A stretch of DNA of 64,000 bases, from NCBI RefSeq assembly GCF_000969835.1, contig NZ_KQ033912.1:651135-715134 (forward strand). The letters are read 5' to 3'. Source of the stretch: Parabacteroides goldsteinii DSM 19448 = WAL 12034 (GTDB taxonomy: Bacteria; Bacteroidota; Bacteroidia; Bacteroidales; Tannerellaceae). Made by a program: the position numbers and the translations under genes. Every line of letters begins with the position of its first letter. Within the stretch, counting starts at the first letter, position 1. The notes beneath the pieces are model-generated. The model was not told the DNA's origin. It saw nothing but the letters and a program-made list of their open reading frames with translations, and searched no databases. Shown in pieces: positions 18,812-28,126 of the stretch.

Positions 18812-19640
18812 GAACACCCAAAAAGAAATTGAGAAGCTGAGGAAACAGATCAGCCAACAGGAGAAGATGGCTTCACTCGGATTATTGAGTGCCGGCATTG
18901 CACATGAGATACAGAATCCTCTTAATTTCGTGATCAATTTCAGCAAAGTTTCGCAGAAGTTACTAAAGGATATGCAGGAAGTCCTGGATGAACTCGGAGA
19001 CGCATTACCGGAAGACTCAGTCGAAGAGATCAAAGAGATCATGTCTGACCTGGAAGGTAATATGAACAAGATAGAGGAGAACGGCAACCGGGCTTCGGGA
19101 ATTGTGCGTGGCATCCTGCTTTATTCACGCGGCAAAGACGACGAATATATCCCGACCGACCTGCATCAGCTGACCAAAGAATATGTATGGCTTTCTTACC
19201 ATGCAGTCAAGGCAAACAACAAAAGTTTCAATGTCGCGATACAGGAAGAGTATGCCGTCGACCTGCCATTAGTAAAAGTTATTCCGCAGGATTTCAGCCG
19301 CGCCATACTCAACCTGATGAACAATGCCTGCTACGCCGTATTCAGCAAGTCGAAAGAGATAGCCGATGCGACCTATCAGCCAACCATCAGGGTATGCCTG
19401 AAAAAAGAGGGTGACCGTATAAACCTGAGCATAGAAGACAACGGACAAGGAATTTCGGAAGAGACAAAAAAGAAACTCTATACGCCTTTCTTCACGACAA
19501 AACCGATCGGTGAAGGCACCGGTCTCGGATTGTCGATCACTAAATCGATTATCGAACAAAAACATAACGGTACGATCGGAATGGATTCACGCCCCGGCGA
19601 ATATACCCGTTTTACTATTTCTATTCCTATCCAACAATAA
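18804..19640 (+). CDS. Soluble sensor histidine kinase
   Basis: A 278-residue cytosolic histidine kinase with no membrane segment and no separate sensor domain. It starts with a short coiled coil (KEIEKLRKQISQQEKMASLG), then the H box AGIAHEIQNPLNF with His34, an N-box NLMNNACYAVF near residue 175, DNGQGISEE, the F box YTPFFTTKP, and GTGLGLSITK. All catalytic motifs are intact. Its start lies inside the upstream pseudo-kinase gene, overlapping by 8 bases, which indicates coupled translation and matched amounts. It likely phosphorylates the REC domain of the phosphatase encoded next. Confidence 0.93.
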   Translation: MNENTQKEIEKLRKQISQQEKMASLGLLSAGIAHEIQNPLNFVINFSKVSQKLLKDMQEVLDELGDALPEDSVEEIKEIMSDLEGNMNKIEENGNRASGIVRGILLYSRGKDDEYIPTDLHQLTKEYVWLSYHAVKANNKSFNVAIQEEYAVDLPLVKVIPQDFSRAILNLMNNACYAVFSKSKEIADATYQPTIRVCLKKEGDRINLSIEDNGQGISEETKKKLYTPFFTTKPIGEGTGLGLSITKSIIEQKHNGTIGMDSRPGEYTRFTISIPIQQ

Positions 19641-19654
19641 CAGAGACAAAAGTC

Positions 19655-20818
19655 ATGGCTATAAAAATATTAAGTGTAGACGATGAATTAGACCTGGAAA
19701 GGTTGCTTACCCAATATTTCCGTCGCAAGATAAAGAAAGGAGAATATGAATTCTATTTTGCGCACAACGGACTGGAAGCACTTCAACTGATGCTTGTCCA
19801 ACCGGATTTCGATGTGATACTAAGTGACATCAATATGCCGGAAATGGACGGACTGACCTTGCTTGCCAAAATCAACGAAATGCAAAATCCGGCTCTAAAA
19901 TGCATCATGGTTTCAGCCTACGGAGATATGGACAATATCCGTAGTGCCATGAATCAGGGAGCATTCGACTTCACGACCAAACCGATCAATCTGGAAGACC
20001 TGGAACGTACGATCGAAAAAGCAGCCGAACAAATATCATTCATCAAAAAAGCACAGCAGGAGCATTCGCAACTGGAATCCATCCGTAACGACCTTCACAT
20101 CGCCCAGGAGATTCAGCAAACGATCCTGCCGAAAACATTTCCTCCGTTTCCCGAACTGAAAACGTTCGATATCTATGCCTATATGAATGCGGCAAAATAT
20201 GTGGGAGGCGACTTCTACGATTTCTTCCGCATAGATCAGGACCGTTTGGGATTTGTTATTGCAGACGTTGCCGGCAAAGGTGTCCCGGCTGCCATCTTTA
20301 TGGCGATCAGCCGGACTGTTATCCGGACAATTGCACTGACGGAAAACTCGGCAGCCATGTGCATGCAACGCTCAAATACGTTCCTTTGCCAGGAGAACGT
20401 TAATGAAATGTTCGTAACAGCGTTTTACGGAATACTGAACCTGAATACCGGTCTTGTAACCTATTGTAATGCCGGTCATAATCCACCGGTTCTAATGAAA
20501 GCAGATAACACGGTTGTATCAGTCCCGCTCACAAACGACTTTATATTGGGCGGCGTAGAAAACATGACTTATCACGAAAAGACTTTGCAGTTATCGCCCG
20601 GCGACAACCTGCTGCTCTATACGGACGGAATAACAGAAGCGATGAATACCTGCCACGAACAGTACAGCGAAAAACGTTTGCTGGAAAACTGCCGGGAGTT
20701 GATCGGAAAGAGTCCCAAAGAAATTGTAGACAGAATAACGGAAACGGTAGGAAAATTCGTTGTAGGAGCCGTACAATCGGATGATATCACCTTGTTGTCT
20801 ATTACCTATCAGGGATAA
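19655..20818 (+). CDS. Response regulator with PP2C (SpoIIE/RsbU-type) phosphatase output
   Basis: A 387-residue fusion. Residues 1-120 form a REC domain with the acidic pair DDE, the phosphoacceptor Asp in ILSDINMPEMDG near residue 58, the switch Ser in MVSAYG and Lys in TKPI. A coiled linker (125-150) leads to a PP2C/SpoIIE phosphatase (160-387) with GGDFYDFF, DVAGKGVPAA, CNAGHNPP, YTDGITEAMN and QSDDIT, which include the metal-binding Asp residues. It should dephosphorylate the STAS protein when its REC domain is phosphorylated, closing the circuit. The start is 14 bases after the histidine kinase stop. Confidence 0.94.
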   Translation: MAIKILSVDDELDLERLLTQYFRRKIKKGEYEFYFAHNGLEALQLMLVQPDFDVILSDINMPEMDGLTLLAKINEMQNPALKCIMVSAYGDMDNIRSAMNQGAFDFTTKPINLEDLERTIEKAAEQISFIKKAQQEHSQLESIRNDLHIAQEIQQTILPKTFPPFPELKTFDIYAYMNAAKYVGGDFYDFFRIDQDRLGFVIADVAGKGVPAAIFMAISRTVIRTIALTENSAAMCMQRSNTFLCQENVNEMFVTAFYGILNLNTGLVTYCNAGHNPPVLMKADNTVVSVPLTNDFILGGVENMTYHEKTLQLSPGDNLLLYTDGITEAMNTCHEQYSEKRLLENCRELIGKSPKEIVDRITETVGKFVVGAVQSDDITLLSITYQG

Positions 20819-20837
20819 AAGACTTCCACAGAATAGT

Positions 20838-20873
20838 AAAAAGGAGATGCCCCGGTCGGAACATCTCCTTTTT
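20838..20873. terminator. Bidirectional intrinsic terminator
   Basis: Arms 20838-20849 and 20862-20873 form a perfect 12-bp stem around a 12-base loop, with A-rich and T-rich ends on the two sides. It sits between the convergent REC-PP2C gene and the lipoprotein gene and can serve both. Confidence 0.85.
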
Positions 20874-20895
20874 TATATACATTATATATATGTAC

Positions 20896-21723
20896 TTATT
20901 TCAGTAAAGCATCACGGATACCCATGATATCTGCATTAGCAGCTCTGGCATCCTGGATAGTTCCGACTTTTTCCTTCAACGGGCTGATAGTTGTACCCAG
21001 CTGTTGCAGGTCTGGATAATAAGAAGCCAGGTCGGCTACTACTTCTTCCAGCATAGTCACACGTTTCAGCATATTATCAGAAAGTCCGGCAGATGTAGCA
21101 TCCCCTTTAATAACCAATGTCGGGTTAGCAAGCAGACAAGCATATTCAGCAGAAGAGGCACCTAAGATTTCAATCTGTACATCGATCTTGTTTTCGGCAG
21201 CCATCTTGTCGATGATCTTATCTTCCTGTGCATTCATGAAAGCCTGCAACTGTTCTTTGGTTGCATCTTTCGGAGCTTCCTCTTTCAGGATATCGAGTAC
21301 AAAAGAAACATTCAGGTCTGTAGCCAGTTTTACAATGGCTCCTTCTACTTCTGCAGTAGGCTGACCGATCGCTTTCAACACATTGTAATCAGCCATATAC
21401 ATACCGAGTGCACGCGCTTTTTGTGTAGCAGTACTTAGTTCAGCAGCTTTAGCAACAGGCAGCATATAAGTTAAATCACCCACTTTTACCTGAACTTCAC
21501 CGCTGGACAAACGATAAGGAATTTCTGACTCCGGCATATCAGCCAGGAATTTAACAGTTTCCTGTTTTACTTCTTCAGTTAACAAATCTTTCGGCGCTTT
21601 ACCTGCTATAACGGCAGCTTCTTCCGTCTTTTCGGCTTCATTTGATTTTTTAGCTCCGTTGCAGGAAATCATGCCCACCATTAATGCGGCTATTGCAAGC
21701 ACGCTTAATACACTCTTTTTCAT
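20896..21723 (-). CDS. Conserved lipoprotein of unknown function
   Basis: A 275-residue protein with a clear lipoprotein signal (MKKSVLSVLAIAALMVGMISC, lipid-modified Cys at residue 21). A charged Lys/Glu/Ala-rich linker follows, and then a mostly helical domain without any motif I recognise. It is acidic and Ala-rich and looks like a folded periplasmic or membrane-facing helical bundle. It lies 34 bases after the ABC transporter gene on the same strand, so the two are probably cotranscribed and may function together. Confidence 0.8.
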   Translation of the reverse strand: MKKSVLSVLAIAALMVGMISCNGAKKSNEAEKTEEAAVIAGKAPKDLLTEEVKQETVKFLADMPESEIPYRLSSGEVQVKVGDLTYMLPVAKAAELSTATQKARALGMYMADYNVLKAIGQPTAEVEGAIVKLATDLNVSFVLDILKEEAPKDATKEQLQAFMNAQEDKIIDKMAAENKIDVQIEILGASSAEYACLLANPTLVIKGDATSAGLSDNMLKRVTMLEEVVADLASYYPDLQQLGTTISPLKEKVGTIQDARAANADIMGIRDALLK

Positions 21724-21757
21724 GTTACTTTATTTAATAATTTATATTCCAGCTTTT

Positions 21758-24664
21758 TTATTCTTCTCTCAGGAAACGTCCCGGAAACTCTGCGAATATA
21801 GCGATAATAGCTAATAATGCAAAGAAACCTATAATCAATAAATTAAAATTATAGGTAGAAATTAACATACTGCCCAGTTTTTTCTCATAAGAATAGAAAG
21901 GAGCCCTGCCAAACGGATTATCCGGAACAATATAAATCTGACCGACGGCCGGATAGATGCGATGCCCGTGCTCTTTATAAAAGTTACGGCCACCGGTTCC
22001 CATAACCAGGTCTTCGATAGCCGAATTATGATACTTTTTCTTCTGTTCGGTTACCCATTCAGCCCCTTTTTCGCGTATATCCTTTTCCTGTACCTGATCC
22101 AGATAGGCCGTAAAGTTATGAGCGCGCTCGTGCAACGCTGAATCTACCTTATCCAGATACGACAAGTAAGTTTCACCTTCATGGCGGGAAGCGATACGGG
22201 CGGCACGTCCCAATACGGCAAGTTCATTTTCTACCGTCAGACGTTTGTCCGGATCATCTTTTCCCTCCAGTTGTTCAGCCAGGCGACGCACTTCTTTCGA
22301 ATGTATATTTTCATAATACTGCGCCAGATATTTTTCCCTCTCTATCGGGAAGTAAGCCTGATTGTAAGCATTATCGGCAAATTGCTCTACCATCAAGGTC
22401 TCAAAAGCCCAGCGCGAAGGGATAATATCACCGATCAACGGGACCTTATTTTCCTTTGAAGCACTGGTATTCAAATCATCAAACTTGATAACCAATCCGC
22501 AAAGCAATATCTGCGGGATCAACAAAAGAGGAATAGTTATATAGATCGCAACGACAGAGTTCATCGACTGTGACAAAATCAGTCCCGTCAGATTGGCTAG
22601 GAAAGAGGTTGCCCAAAGGATACTCCACCAAACACCAAACATCTCCCATCCTACCCCTATGATCGTATTTCCCACTAAAATAAAAAGTAAGGACTGAAGT
22701 CCGGATACTCCCAGCAGGTAAACTATTTTAGATGTAAGATAGCTGCTACGGCTTAACCGGAGGAAATGTTCCCGCTTCAGGACAGGCCGGTCTTTTATAA
22801 TCTCTTCGGCACTTATACTCAACCCCATAAAGGTAACCACAATAACCGACATAAAGATATAAGACACAAAATTCTTGTTAGCCAGCAAAGTATATTCGTC
22901 ACCATCCACATACCGGGTAAGCAAAGCAACGATCAGCGCCAGCAACGGAGCTTCGAGCAACGTAATTGCCAGATATTGCTTATTAACCAGTTTTGTCCGG
23001 ATATTCCGTTCCAGGAAAATACAAAACTGTTTGAACCAGGTCGGTTTTTTCTGCTTGCTGTCAGGCAGTTCCTTCTCCTCAACCGGTGTATAGGACGGAC
23101 GCGACGAAATATATTTCTCGTGCCATTCTTCAGGTGTAAACTTCCGGATGTTCGTCTGATTTCCGGAGTCGTCGATCTTCTTCGAGTCGATAATATTCAG
23201 AATCAGTTCCGGATTCACATTCCCGCAGGTACTGCAAACGCTGATATCCGGATCGGTATATTTCGCAGCTTGTTTGAAATAAATAATCGCTTCGATCGGA
23301 TTTCCGTCATAAATGGGATAACCTCCCCGGTCCAGTAACCAGAGACGGTCGAATAATTTATAGATTTCAGACGATGGCTGGTGGATATTGACAACGACCA
23401 GCTTCCCCCGGTGCGTCTGTTCTTTCAGCAACATGATAACTTTCTCGGAGTCGGATGAAGATAAACCGGAGGTCGGCTCGTCCAGATACAGGATAGCCGG
23501 TTCACGGATCAGTTCAAGGGCTATATTCAACCGTTTCCGCTGTCCCCCGCTGATCGTTTTACGGATGGGGGAACCGACTTCCAGGTCTTTTATCCCTTCC
23601 AGGTCCAATTCTTTCAATACATTTTCGACCCGCGCTTTGATTTCCTGATCCGAAAGACGGGCAAAACAGAGACGCGCCGTGAACCAAAGGTTCTGATACA
23701 CGGTAAATTCTTCTATCAACAAGTCGTCCTGCGGAACAAAACCGATCAACTGACGGGCTTCGGGGGCATCCAACGGGTAGCCGTTCACCGTAATACTACC
23801 CTCATCGGGACGGATATTCCCGTTCATGATACCCAACAAAGTAGATTTACCGACTCCGCTTCCTCCCATTATCGCGACCAACTGGCCCGATTCCAGGTTA
23901 AAAGAAAAGTTATGCAAACCGTTGGTACTATTCTTAAAAGTAAAATTCAAATCTCTACCGTTCAGGAATATGGCTTCCTTCCGTTCATTCTTATTATATA
24001 CGGTCAGCAGATCACTGTAATAAACCGGAAGAAACAACGGTCCTTTCAACACACTACTATGCTGCCAAGCATAAAAGATACCCGGCGACAAAGGAATATC
24101 GTTCATGAAAACGACACCTGAGCCATAGTAAGTAAAGATTTGCTTGTCAAACCGCCGGATAAAGAGTACACGAATAAAACCGTCCATCCCTTTACGGGTA
24201 ATATGATTCCCTATGGCGGCATCCTCTCCACTGATAGTCAATAAAGAAGAAGAGGGTTTTCCGGTAATAAAAGCAAGTATATCGTCAAACTCTTCTTGCG
24301 GAATAGCAAAAATATCAGCCACCAGATGAAAGAGTGGCAAATGATTTTCAAACTCTTCCGAGTTCGAATAGGCGAACTCCACAAAGCGGACCAGAAGAAG
24401 CAGCTGTTCTTCCGCCACCAGCTTCACCTTCATCTGTTCACAGATATTGCGGATCACATTCTCCTTATCTACAGGAAAAAGCGGATCATCGTACATGCTA
24501 CGCAACTCACTGTATAACTCAATATACTCTTTATGGGAACGGACACCGAAATGACTGGACAAATAGAAATGAACTGCACGGCTCGCCTGTTGTTCTTCGA
24601 TACGTACAGCCGAAGCAAAAACAGCAAACAGATTCAACAAACCGTTCAGAATGGTCTCATTCAT
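21758..24664 (-). CDS. ABCG-like half transporter with TerB-like and FHA-like N-terminal regions
   Basis: A 968-residue fusion. Residues 1-130 are helical and acidic and resemble a TerB-like domain. Residues 135-235 are beta-rich and may be FHA-like. Both assignments are tentative. The nucleotide-binding domain (240-480) has GGSGVGKST (Walker A), ISGGQRKRLNIA (signature), ILYLDEPTSGLSS (Walker B) and NIHQPS. A CSTCGN motif follows near residue 480. The C-terminal half is an ABC-2 permease with about six or seven membrane segments and a large insert (about 760-900) rich in charged residues. NBD-before-TMD order is typical of ABCG proteins. The substrate is unknown. Confidence 0.88.
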   Translation of the reverse strand: MNETILNGLLNLFAVFASAVRIEEQQASRAVHFYLSSHFGVRSHKEYIELYSELRSMYDDPLFPVDKENVIRNICEQMKVKLVAEEQLLLLVRFVEFAYSNSEEFENHLPLFHLVADIFAIPQEEFDDILAFITGKPSSSLLTISGEDAAIGNHITRKGMDGFIRVLFIRRFDKQIFTYYGSGVVFMNDIPLSPGIFYAWQHSSVLKGPLFLPVYYSDLLTVYNKNERKEAIFLNGRDLNFTFKNSTNGLHNFSFNLESGQLVAIMGGSGVGKSTLLGIMNGNIRPDEGSITVNGYPLDAPEARQLIGFVPQDDLLIEEFTVYQNLWFTARLCFARLSDQEIKARVENVLKELDLEGIKDLEVGSPIRKTISGGQRKRLNIALELIREPAILYLDEPTSGLSSSDSEKVIMLLKEQTHRGKLVVVNIHQPSSEIYKLFDRLWLLDRGGYPIYDGNPIEAIIYFKQAAKYTDPDISVCSTCGNVNPELILNIIDSKKIDDSGNQTNIRKFTPEEWHEKYISSRPSYTPVEEKELPDSKQKKPTWFKQFCIFLERNIRTKLVNKQYLAITLLEAPLLALIVALLTRYVDGDEYTLLANKNFVSYIFMSVIVVTFMGLSISAEEIIKDRPVLKREHFLRLSRSSYLTSKIVYLLGVSGLQSLLFILVGNTIIGVGWEMFGVWWSILWATSFLANLTGLILSQSMNSVVAIYITIPLLLIPQILLCGLVIKFDDLNTSASKENKVPLIGDIIPSRWAFETLMVEQFADNAYNQAYFPIEREKYLAQYYENIHSKEVRRLAEQLEGKDDPDKRLTVENELAVLGRAARIASRHEGETYLSYLDKVDSALHERAHNFTAYLDQVQEKDIREKGAEWVTEQKKKYHNSAIEDLVMGTGGRNFYKEHGHRIYPAVGQIYIVPDNPFGRAPFYSYEKKLGSMLISTYNFNLLIIGFFALLAIIAIFAEFPGRFLREE

Positions 24665-24948
24665 ATATTCACAGATAATAAAGAATTATCTTACAAAGAT
24701 AAAATTAAAAATATGAAACAAAGAAAAAACTTACACTAATCCCCCAAAATATCCGAATATATAAACAATTATATTTCTTATAAAAGAAAGAATGTTATTT
24801 GTTTTTATTCCTTTTTATAGAACAATAAAACAATTCTCAAAAATATTCTTCAGTTTTCTTAAGACTATCAACCAAAAAATATTCTCATACTGTTTTCTAA
24901 AAGAAACAAGAACTAAATACATAAAAGTTTAACTTATATAGAAATGGT

Positions 24949-25314
24949 ATGAAAACAAAAAGTAACACAGTAAAGAAATCCACTCCCATATTGGAGAACA
25001 GGAAGAGATTTGGAAATAATAAATTCATTCAAGGTCTGATTGTATTTGTTGGAATCGGATTATATTTCTTTTCACGCAAATCAAAAGTTAAGATCAAGCA
25101 TACACTTTTATTAGCTACAATTTGCTTGTTTAGTTTTCTTTCGTTATCATGCAGCAATAAAAAACAGAATAAGATCGATATAAACAAAGCCTTGGATAAT
25201 GCCATAGAAAAAGTGGAACACGAGGCAGACAAATTAAAAAACACTTTGTATGAAACTAAGAAAGAAAACCGAAAAGGAACAGATAAGATAAAACATAAAG
25301 TAGAAAAAATATAA
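24949..25314 (+). CDS. Small Lys-rich membrane-anchored protein, unknown
   Basis: A 121-residue protein. Residues 28-43 and 52-68 are hydrophobic; the second ends in LSLSCS, which looks like a lipobox, so the mature part may be a lipoprotein beginning near Cys68. The tail (70-121) is a highly charged amphipathic helix rich in Lys and Glu, similar in style to the YtxH-like protein at 32790. The gene starts 19 bases before the FAD oxidoreductase gene and is likely its operon partner. It opens the AT-rich block. I recognise no family, and the start codon is uncertain. Confidence 0.6.
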   Translation: MKTKSNTVKKSTPILENRKRFGNNKFIQGLIVFVGIGLYFFSRKSKVKIKHTLLLATICLFSFLSLSCSNKKQNKIDINKALDNAIEKVEHEADKLKNTLYETKKENRKGTDKIKHKVEKI

Positions 25315-25333
25315 AAATAAAAAACTTATTACA

Positions 25334-26545
25334 ATGGACTTACATTCAGGATTACCCTATTGGATAATTAAAAATCCTCTATTTGATTATTTTAATCCTT
25401 TGAAAAAGGATCTGGAAACGGATATAGTAATTATTGGTGCCGGTATTACCGGTGCTCTCATGGCACACGAACTATGCCGAACGGGACTGAAATGTTGCGT
25501 TGTGGACAAACGGAGTATTGCCACAGGAAGTTCTGCTGCCAGTACGGCATTACTACAATACGAAATTGATGTTCCGCTTTGCCGAATGGTAAAACAAATC
25601 GGTGAAAAAAAAGCGGTAACTGCTTACCGTTCTTGCCTTCAATCGATATCAGATATTGAGGCTGTTTTAAAAGAAACAGGAATTGATGCCGATTTTGAAT
25701 GGCTACCCAGCATTTTCTATGCCAGTAATGAAAAAGGCGTGAAACTTATCGAACGTGAATATAAAATACGCAAACAACACAGACTTCCAACAAAACTATT
25801 AAACAAGGAAGAACTTTATAGGAAATATAAACTGAAAACCTATGCGGGAGCGTTACTCAATGATCAATCAGCACAGATTGATGCCTATAAAGCAGCGACA
25901 CAACTCCTCTGGTATCACATGCAAAAAAATCATTTACAGATATTCACCCACACAGAAGTAACGTCATGTAAAGAAATATCTGAAGGCTGTCGACTGAAAA
26001 CAAAGGAAGGCTCAATCATTCAATGCAAATATGTAATCATCGCGGCCGGTTTTGAAGCAGGAGAGTTTCTACCCAAGAAAGTAATGAAGTTAACTTCTAC
26101 TTACGCGCTTATCTCTCACCCTATCGACCGTAAAGACTTATGGACGAAACATTGCCTCATCTGGGAAACTGAAGAACCTTATATATATGTAAGGACTAGC
26201 GGTAACCGCATTATCATAGGAGGAGAGGATGAAGAATTCAACGATCCAGAAGCAAGGGATGAACTGCTTCGAAAAAAAACGGAAATACTTGAAAAGAAAT
26301 TTCACAAGCTATTACCTTCTGTACCTTTCAAAACAGAAATGGCTTGGTGCGGTACATTCAGTACAACAAAAGACGGACTTCCTTTTATTGGAACATGGCC
26401 GGGAACGAAACATATATTTTTCGATCTAGGATACGGTGGTAATGGTATCACATTCAGTATGATTGGTGCACAGATCATACGTAATACCCTACAAGGAATA
26501 AAGGACGAACGCAAAGATATATTTGGTTTCGAACGTATCCTCTAA
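25334..26545 (+). CDS. FAD-dependent oxidoreductase (DAO family)
   Basis: A 403-residue flavoprotein of the D-amino-acid-oxidase-like superfamily. The FAD-binding Rossmann motif GAGITGALMAHEL lies near residue 36 and the ribose-binding acidic end at VVDKR near residue 57. A conserved GSSAASTALLQYE loop follows, with YVIIAAGFEAG in the middle and the second FAD contact DLGYGGNGITFSM near residue 370. Family members oxidise amines or amino acids and often make hydrogen peroxide. The manganese catalase in the same AT-rich block fits that, but the substrate is unknown. Confidence 0.9.
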   Translation: MDLHSGLPYWIIKNPLFDYFNPLKKDLETDIVIIGAGITGALMAHELCRTGLKCCVVDKRSIATGSSAASTALLQYEIDVPLCRMVKQIGEKKAVTAYRSCLQSISDIEAVLKETGIDADFEWLPSIFYASNEKGVKLIEREYKIRKQHRLPTKLLNKEELYRKYKLKTYAGALLNDQSAQIDAYKAATQLLWYHMQKNHLQIFTHTEVTSCKEISEGCRLKTKEGSIIQCKYVIIAAGFEAGEFLPKKVMKLTSTYALISHPIDRKDLWTKHCLIWETEEPYIYVRTSGNRIIIGGEDEEFNDPEARDELLRKKTEILEKKFHKLLPSVPFKTEMAWCGTFSTTKDGLPFIGTWPGTKHIFFDLGYGGNGITFSMIGAQIIRNTLQGIKDERKDIFGFERIL

Positions 26546-26577
26546 ACGCCACAAACCAATATCTAACAAATAAGAGA

Positions 26578-26608
26578 AGGAGGAACAGAGATCACTCTCA
26601 TTCCTCCT
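26578..26608. terminator. Hairpin between convergent genes
   Basis: Arms 26578-26585 and 26601-26608 pair perfectly and enclose a further 4-bp helix with a 4-base loop. There is no strong T-run on either strand, so termination is likely but not certain. Confidence 0.45.
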
Positions 26609-26649
26609 AAAACAATGTCAAATCATCTGGAAAAATTTACATTTTTCAC

Positions 26650-26841
26650 TTAGTGGTTTAACCACACCGGAAATCTGCTCCTACCATAAAAATCATAAAA
26701 TAACAATCCTACCCAACTGGTAAAGACTATCAATATAACAGCTATCAGCCTTTTTCTTCTAGGAGCATTAAGATTCCAGATTCTAAGTGCAGCTTTTAAA
26801 GCCAAAACCAAGCCTATAAACCATATTGCTAAATAAACCAT
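26650..26841 (-). CDS. Small two-helix membrane protein
   Basis: A 63-residue hydrophobic protein with two membrane segments (about residues 2-18 and 33-49), separated by a basic turn containing RRKR, and ending in a short polar tail. It is short for any domain I can name with confidence; a distant likeness to small superinfection-immunity-type membrane proteins is only an impression. It stands alone downstream of the oxidoreductase gene on the opposite strand. The compact hydrophobic layout and ATG start support a real gene, but evidence is limited. Confidence 0.5.
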   Translation of the reverse strand: MVYLAIWFIGLVLALKAALRIWNLNAPRRKRLIAVILIVFTSWVGLLFYDFYGRSRFPVWLNH

Positions 26842-26922
26842 ACCTGTTCCACACTTTTTATATTAGAACAATTCAAGTTCAACATGTTATTAAACGTATT
26901 CACCAAAAATTCCTACATTTCC

Positions 26923-28005
26923 CTACTTAACCATAATAGACTCTATCGGTTGCTGTTTACTTCTGTCCAAAGGTTTTGCATGATATTGAACAGAAGAAAA
27001 ATCTATCGTGTTCAGATCTATACTCCGGATTGCGCTATTATACATAGTACGGAAATAAACTATACGATTTTGCATATCAGTAACTGAAGTCCATTGCGTT
27101 GCACTTGGTATATCGGCTGCAACTTCTCCCGTAGCAACTTCTATTCCTATCGGAATATCAAAACTATTTAATATCTGAAAAGCCTGAAAAACCACATCTA
27201 GAGCCGTTTTCTGTCTGGGTGCCGAAGTCTGATAAAAAGCTGCACGTACAAAACGGGATGGCGGAGTCACATCACCTGGTATTCCCAGAAAACCACTTCC
27301 TGAACCAAAAGGAGACAAACGGAGTACTCCTAAAGATTGCCCTGGTGCCGCCCCAGGAAACAAATTCACATAGTTATTAAGATTGGTCAATTGCCAGTCA
27401 AACCCAGGAGAATTAGTCAAGACTCCCAATGTATTTTCATAAAAACGAGGTTCTCCTCCTATTATTTCAAGCACAAGCTGACGCCCCGAAATATCGGCAA
27501 ATCTCCAATGAACTGTTGAAATTTGGGGATCTAAACTGATAATCCTAACCTTACTTATAGCCTCTTTTATATCATCTACACTTGCACACTCCCCCAACAA
27601 CCAAGAGACTAACTGAAGATCGGAGATACTTATATCTCTTTTAGAAGCTTCATATTTTTCATATTCTCCATATTTCGGAAAATAAAACAATCCGGCAGAC
27701 AGCCCAACTTCATTCAAACCTTCTGCTATAAACTCCTTCTGTTCTACTGCAAATCCGACATAACCGTATCTGGTTTTAAAAGTCATACCATTAATGCCAT
27801 CTGGTGTGTACGATATAGCTTGATAGCCACGTGGAACCACCACGTATTGGCTATTCAAATTACCTCCTCCCCATTCTATCGTGCGTGCCACTATTGTTGT
27901 TCCACTTTCACTTTTCAAAGTAATTCCTGTACACGCATTTGTTTTCAATGGGAACTTAAATATTAAAGCCATACCAAGAAACAATAAAAATAATCTTGTT
28001 CTCAT
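26923..28005 (-). CDS. Linear amide C-N hydrolase (choloylglycine hydrolase / bile salt hydrolase family)
   Basis: A 360-residue exported Ntn hydrolase. The signal peptide ends at NA, exposing Cys25 as the N-terminal nucleophile in the family pattern CTGITL. ARTIEWG follows about 16 residues later and supplies the family Arg. The central VLTNSPGFDWQLTNLNNYVNL region carries the conserved Asn ligands. The family includes bile salt hydrolases, penicillin V acylases and other N-acyl amidases, and the substrate cannot be fixed from sequence. The acidic residue after Arg is Glu in ARTIEW, whereas many bile salt hydrolases have Asp. A short hairpin lies in the 5' leader around 28050-28080. Confidence 0.92.
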   Translation of the reverse strand: MRTRLFLLFLGMALIFKFPLKTNACTGITLKSESGTTIVARTIEWGGGNLNSQYVVVPRGYQAISYTPDGINGMTFKTRYGYVGFAVEQKEFIAEGLNEVGLSAGLFYFPKYGEYEKYEASKRDISISDLQLVSWLLGECASVDDIKEAISKVRIISLDPQISTVHWRFADISGRQLVLEIIGGEPRFYENTLGVLTNSPGFDWQLTNLNNYVNLFPGAAPGQSLGVLRLSPFGSGSGFLGIPGDVTPPSRFVRAAFYQTSAPRQKTALDVVFQAFQILNSFDIPIGIEVATGEVAADIPSATQWTSVTDMQNRIVYFRTMYNSAIRSIDLNTIDFSSVQYHAKPLDRSKQQPIESIMVK

Positions 28006-28126
28006 ACTATTTATTTTTGATTTTTATAAAGAAAACCAATACCAGCAACCAACGGGAGCGCATCTTCACAGATACGTCCCGTCTACTTAAAGAGAGATTT
28101 TATTTAATGATAATTTAGCAGGTATA

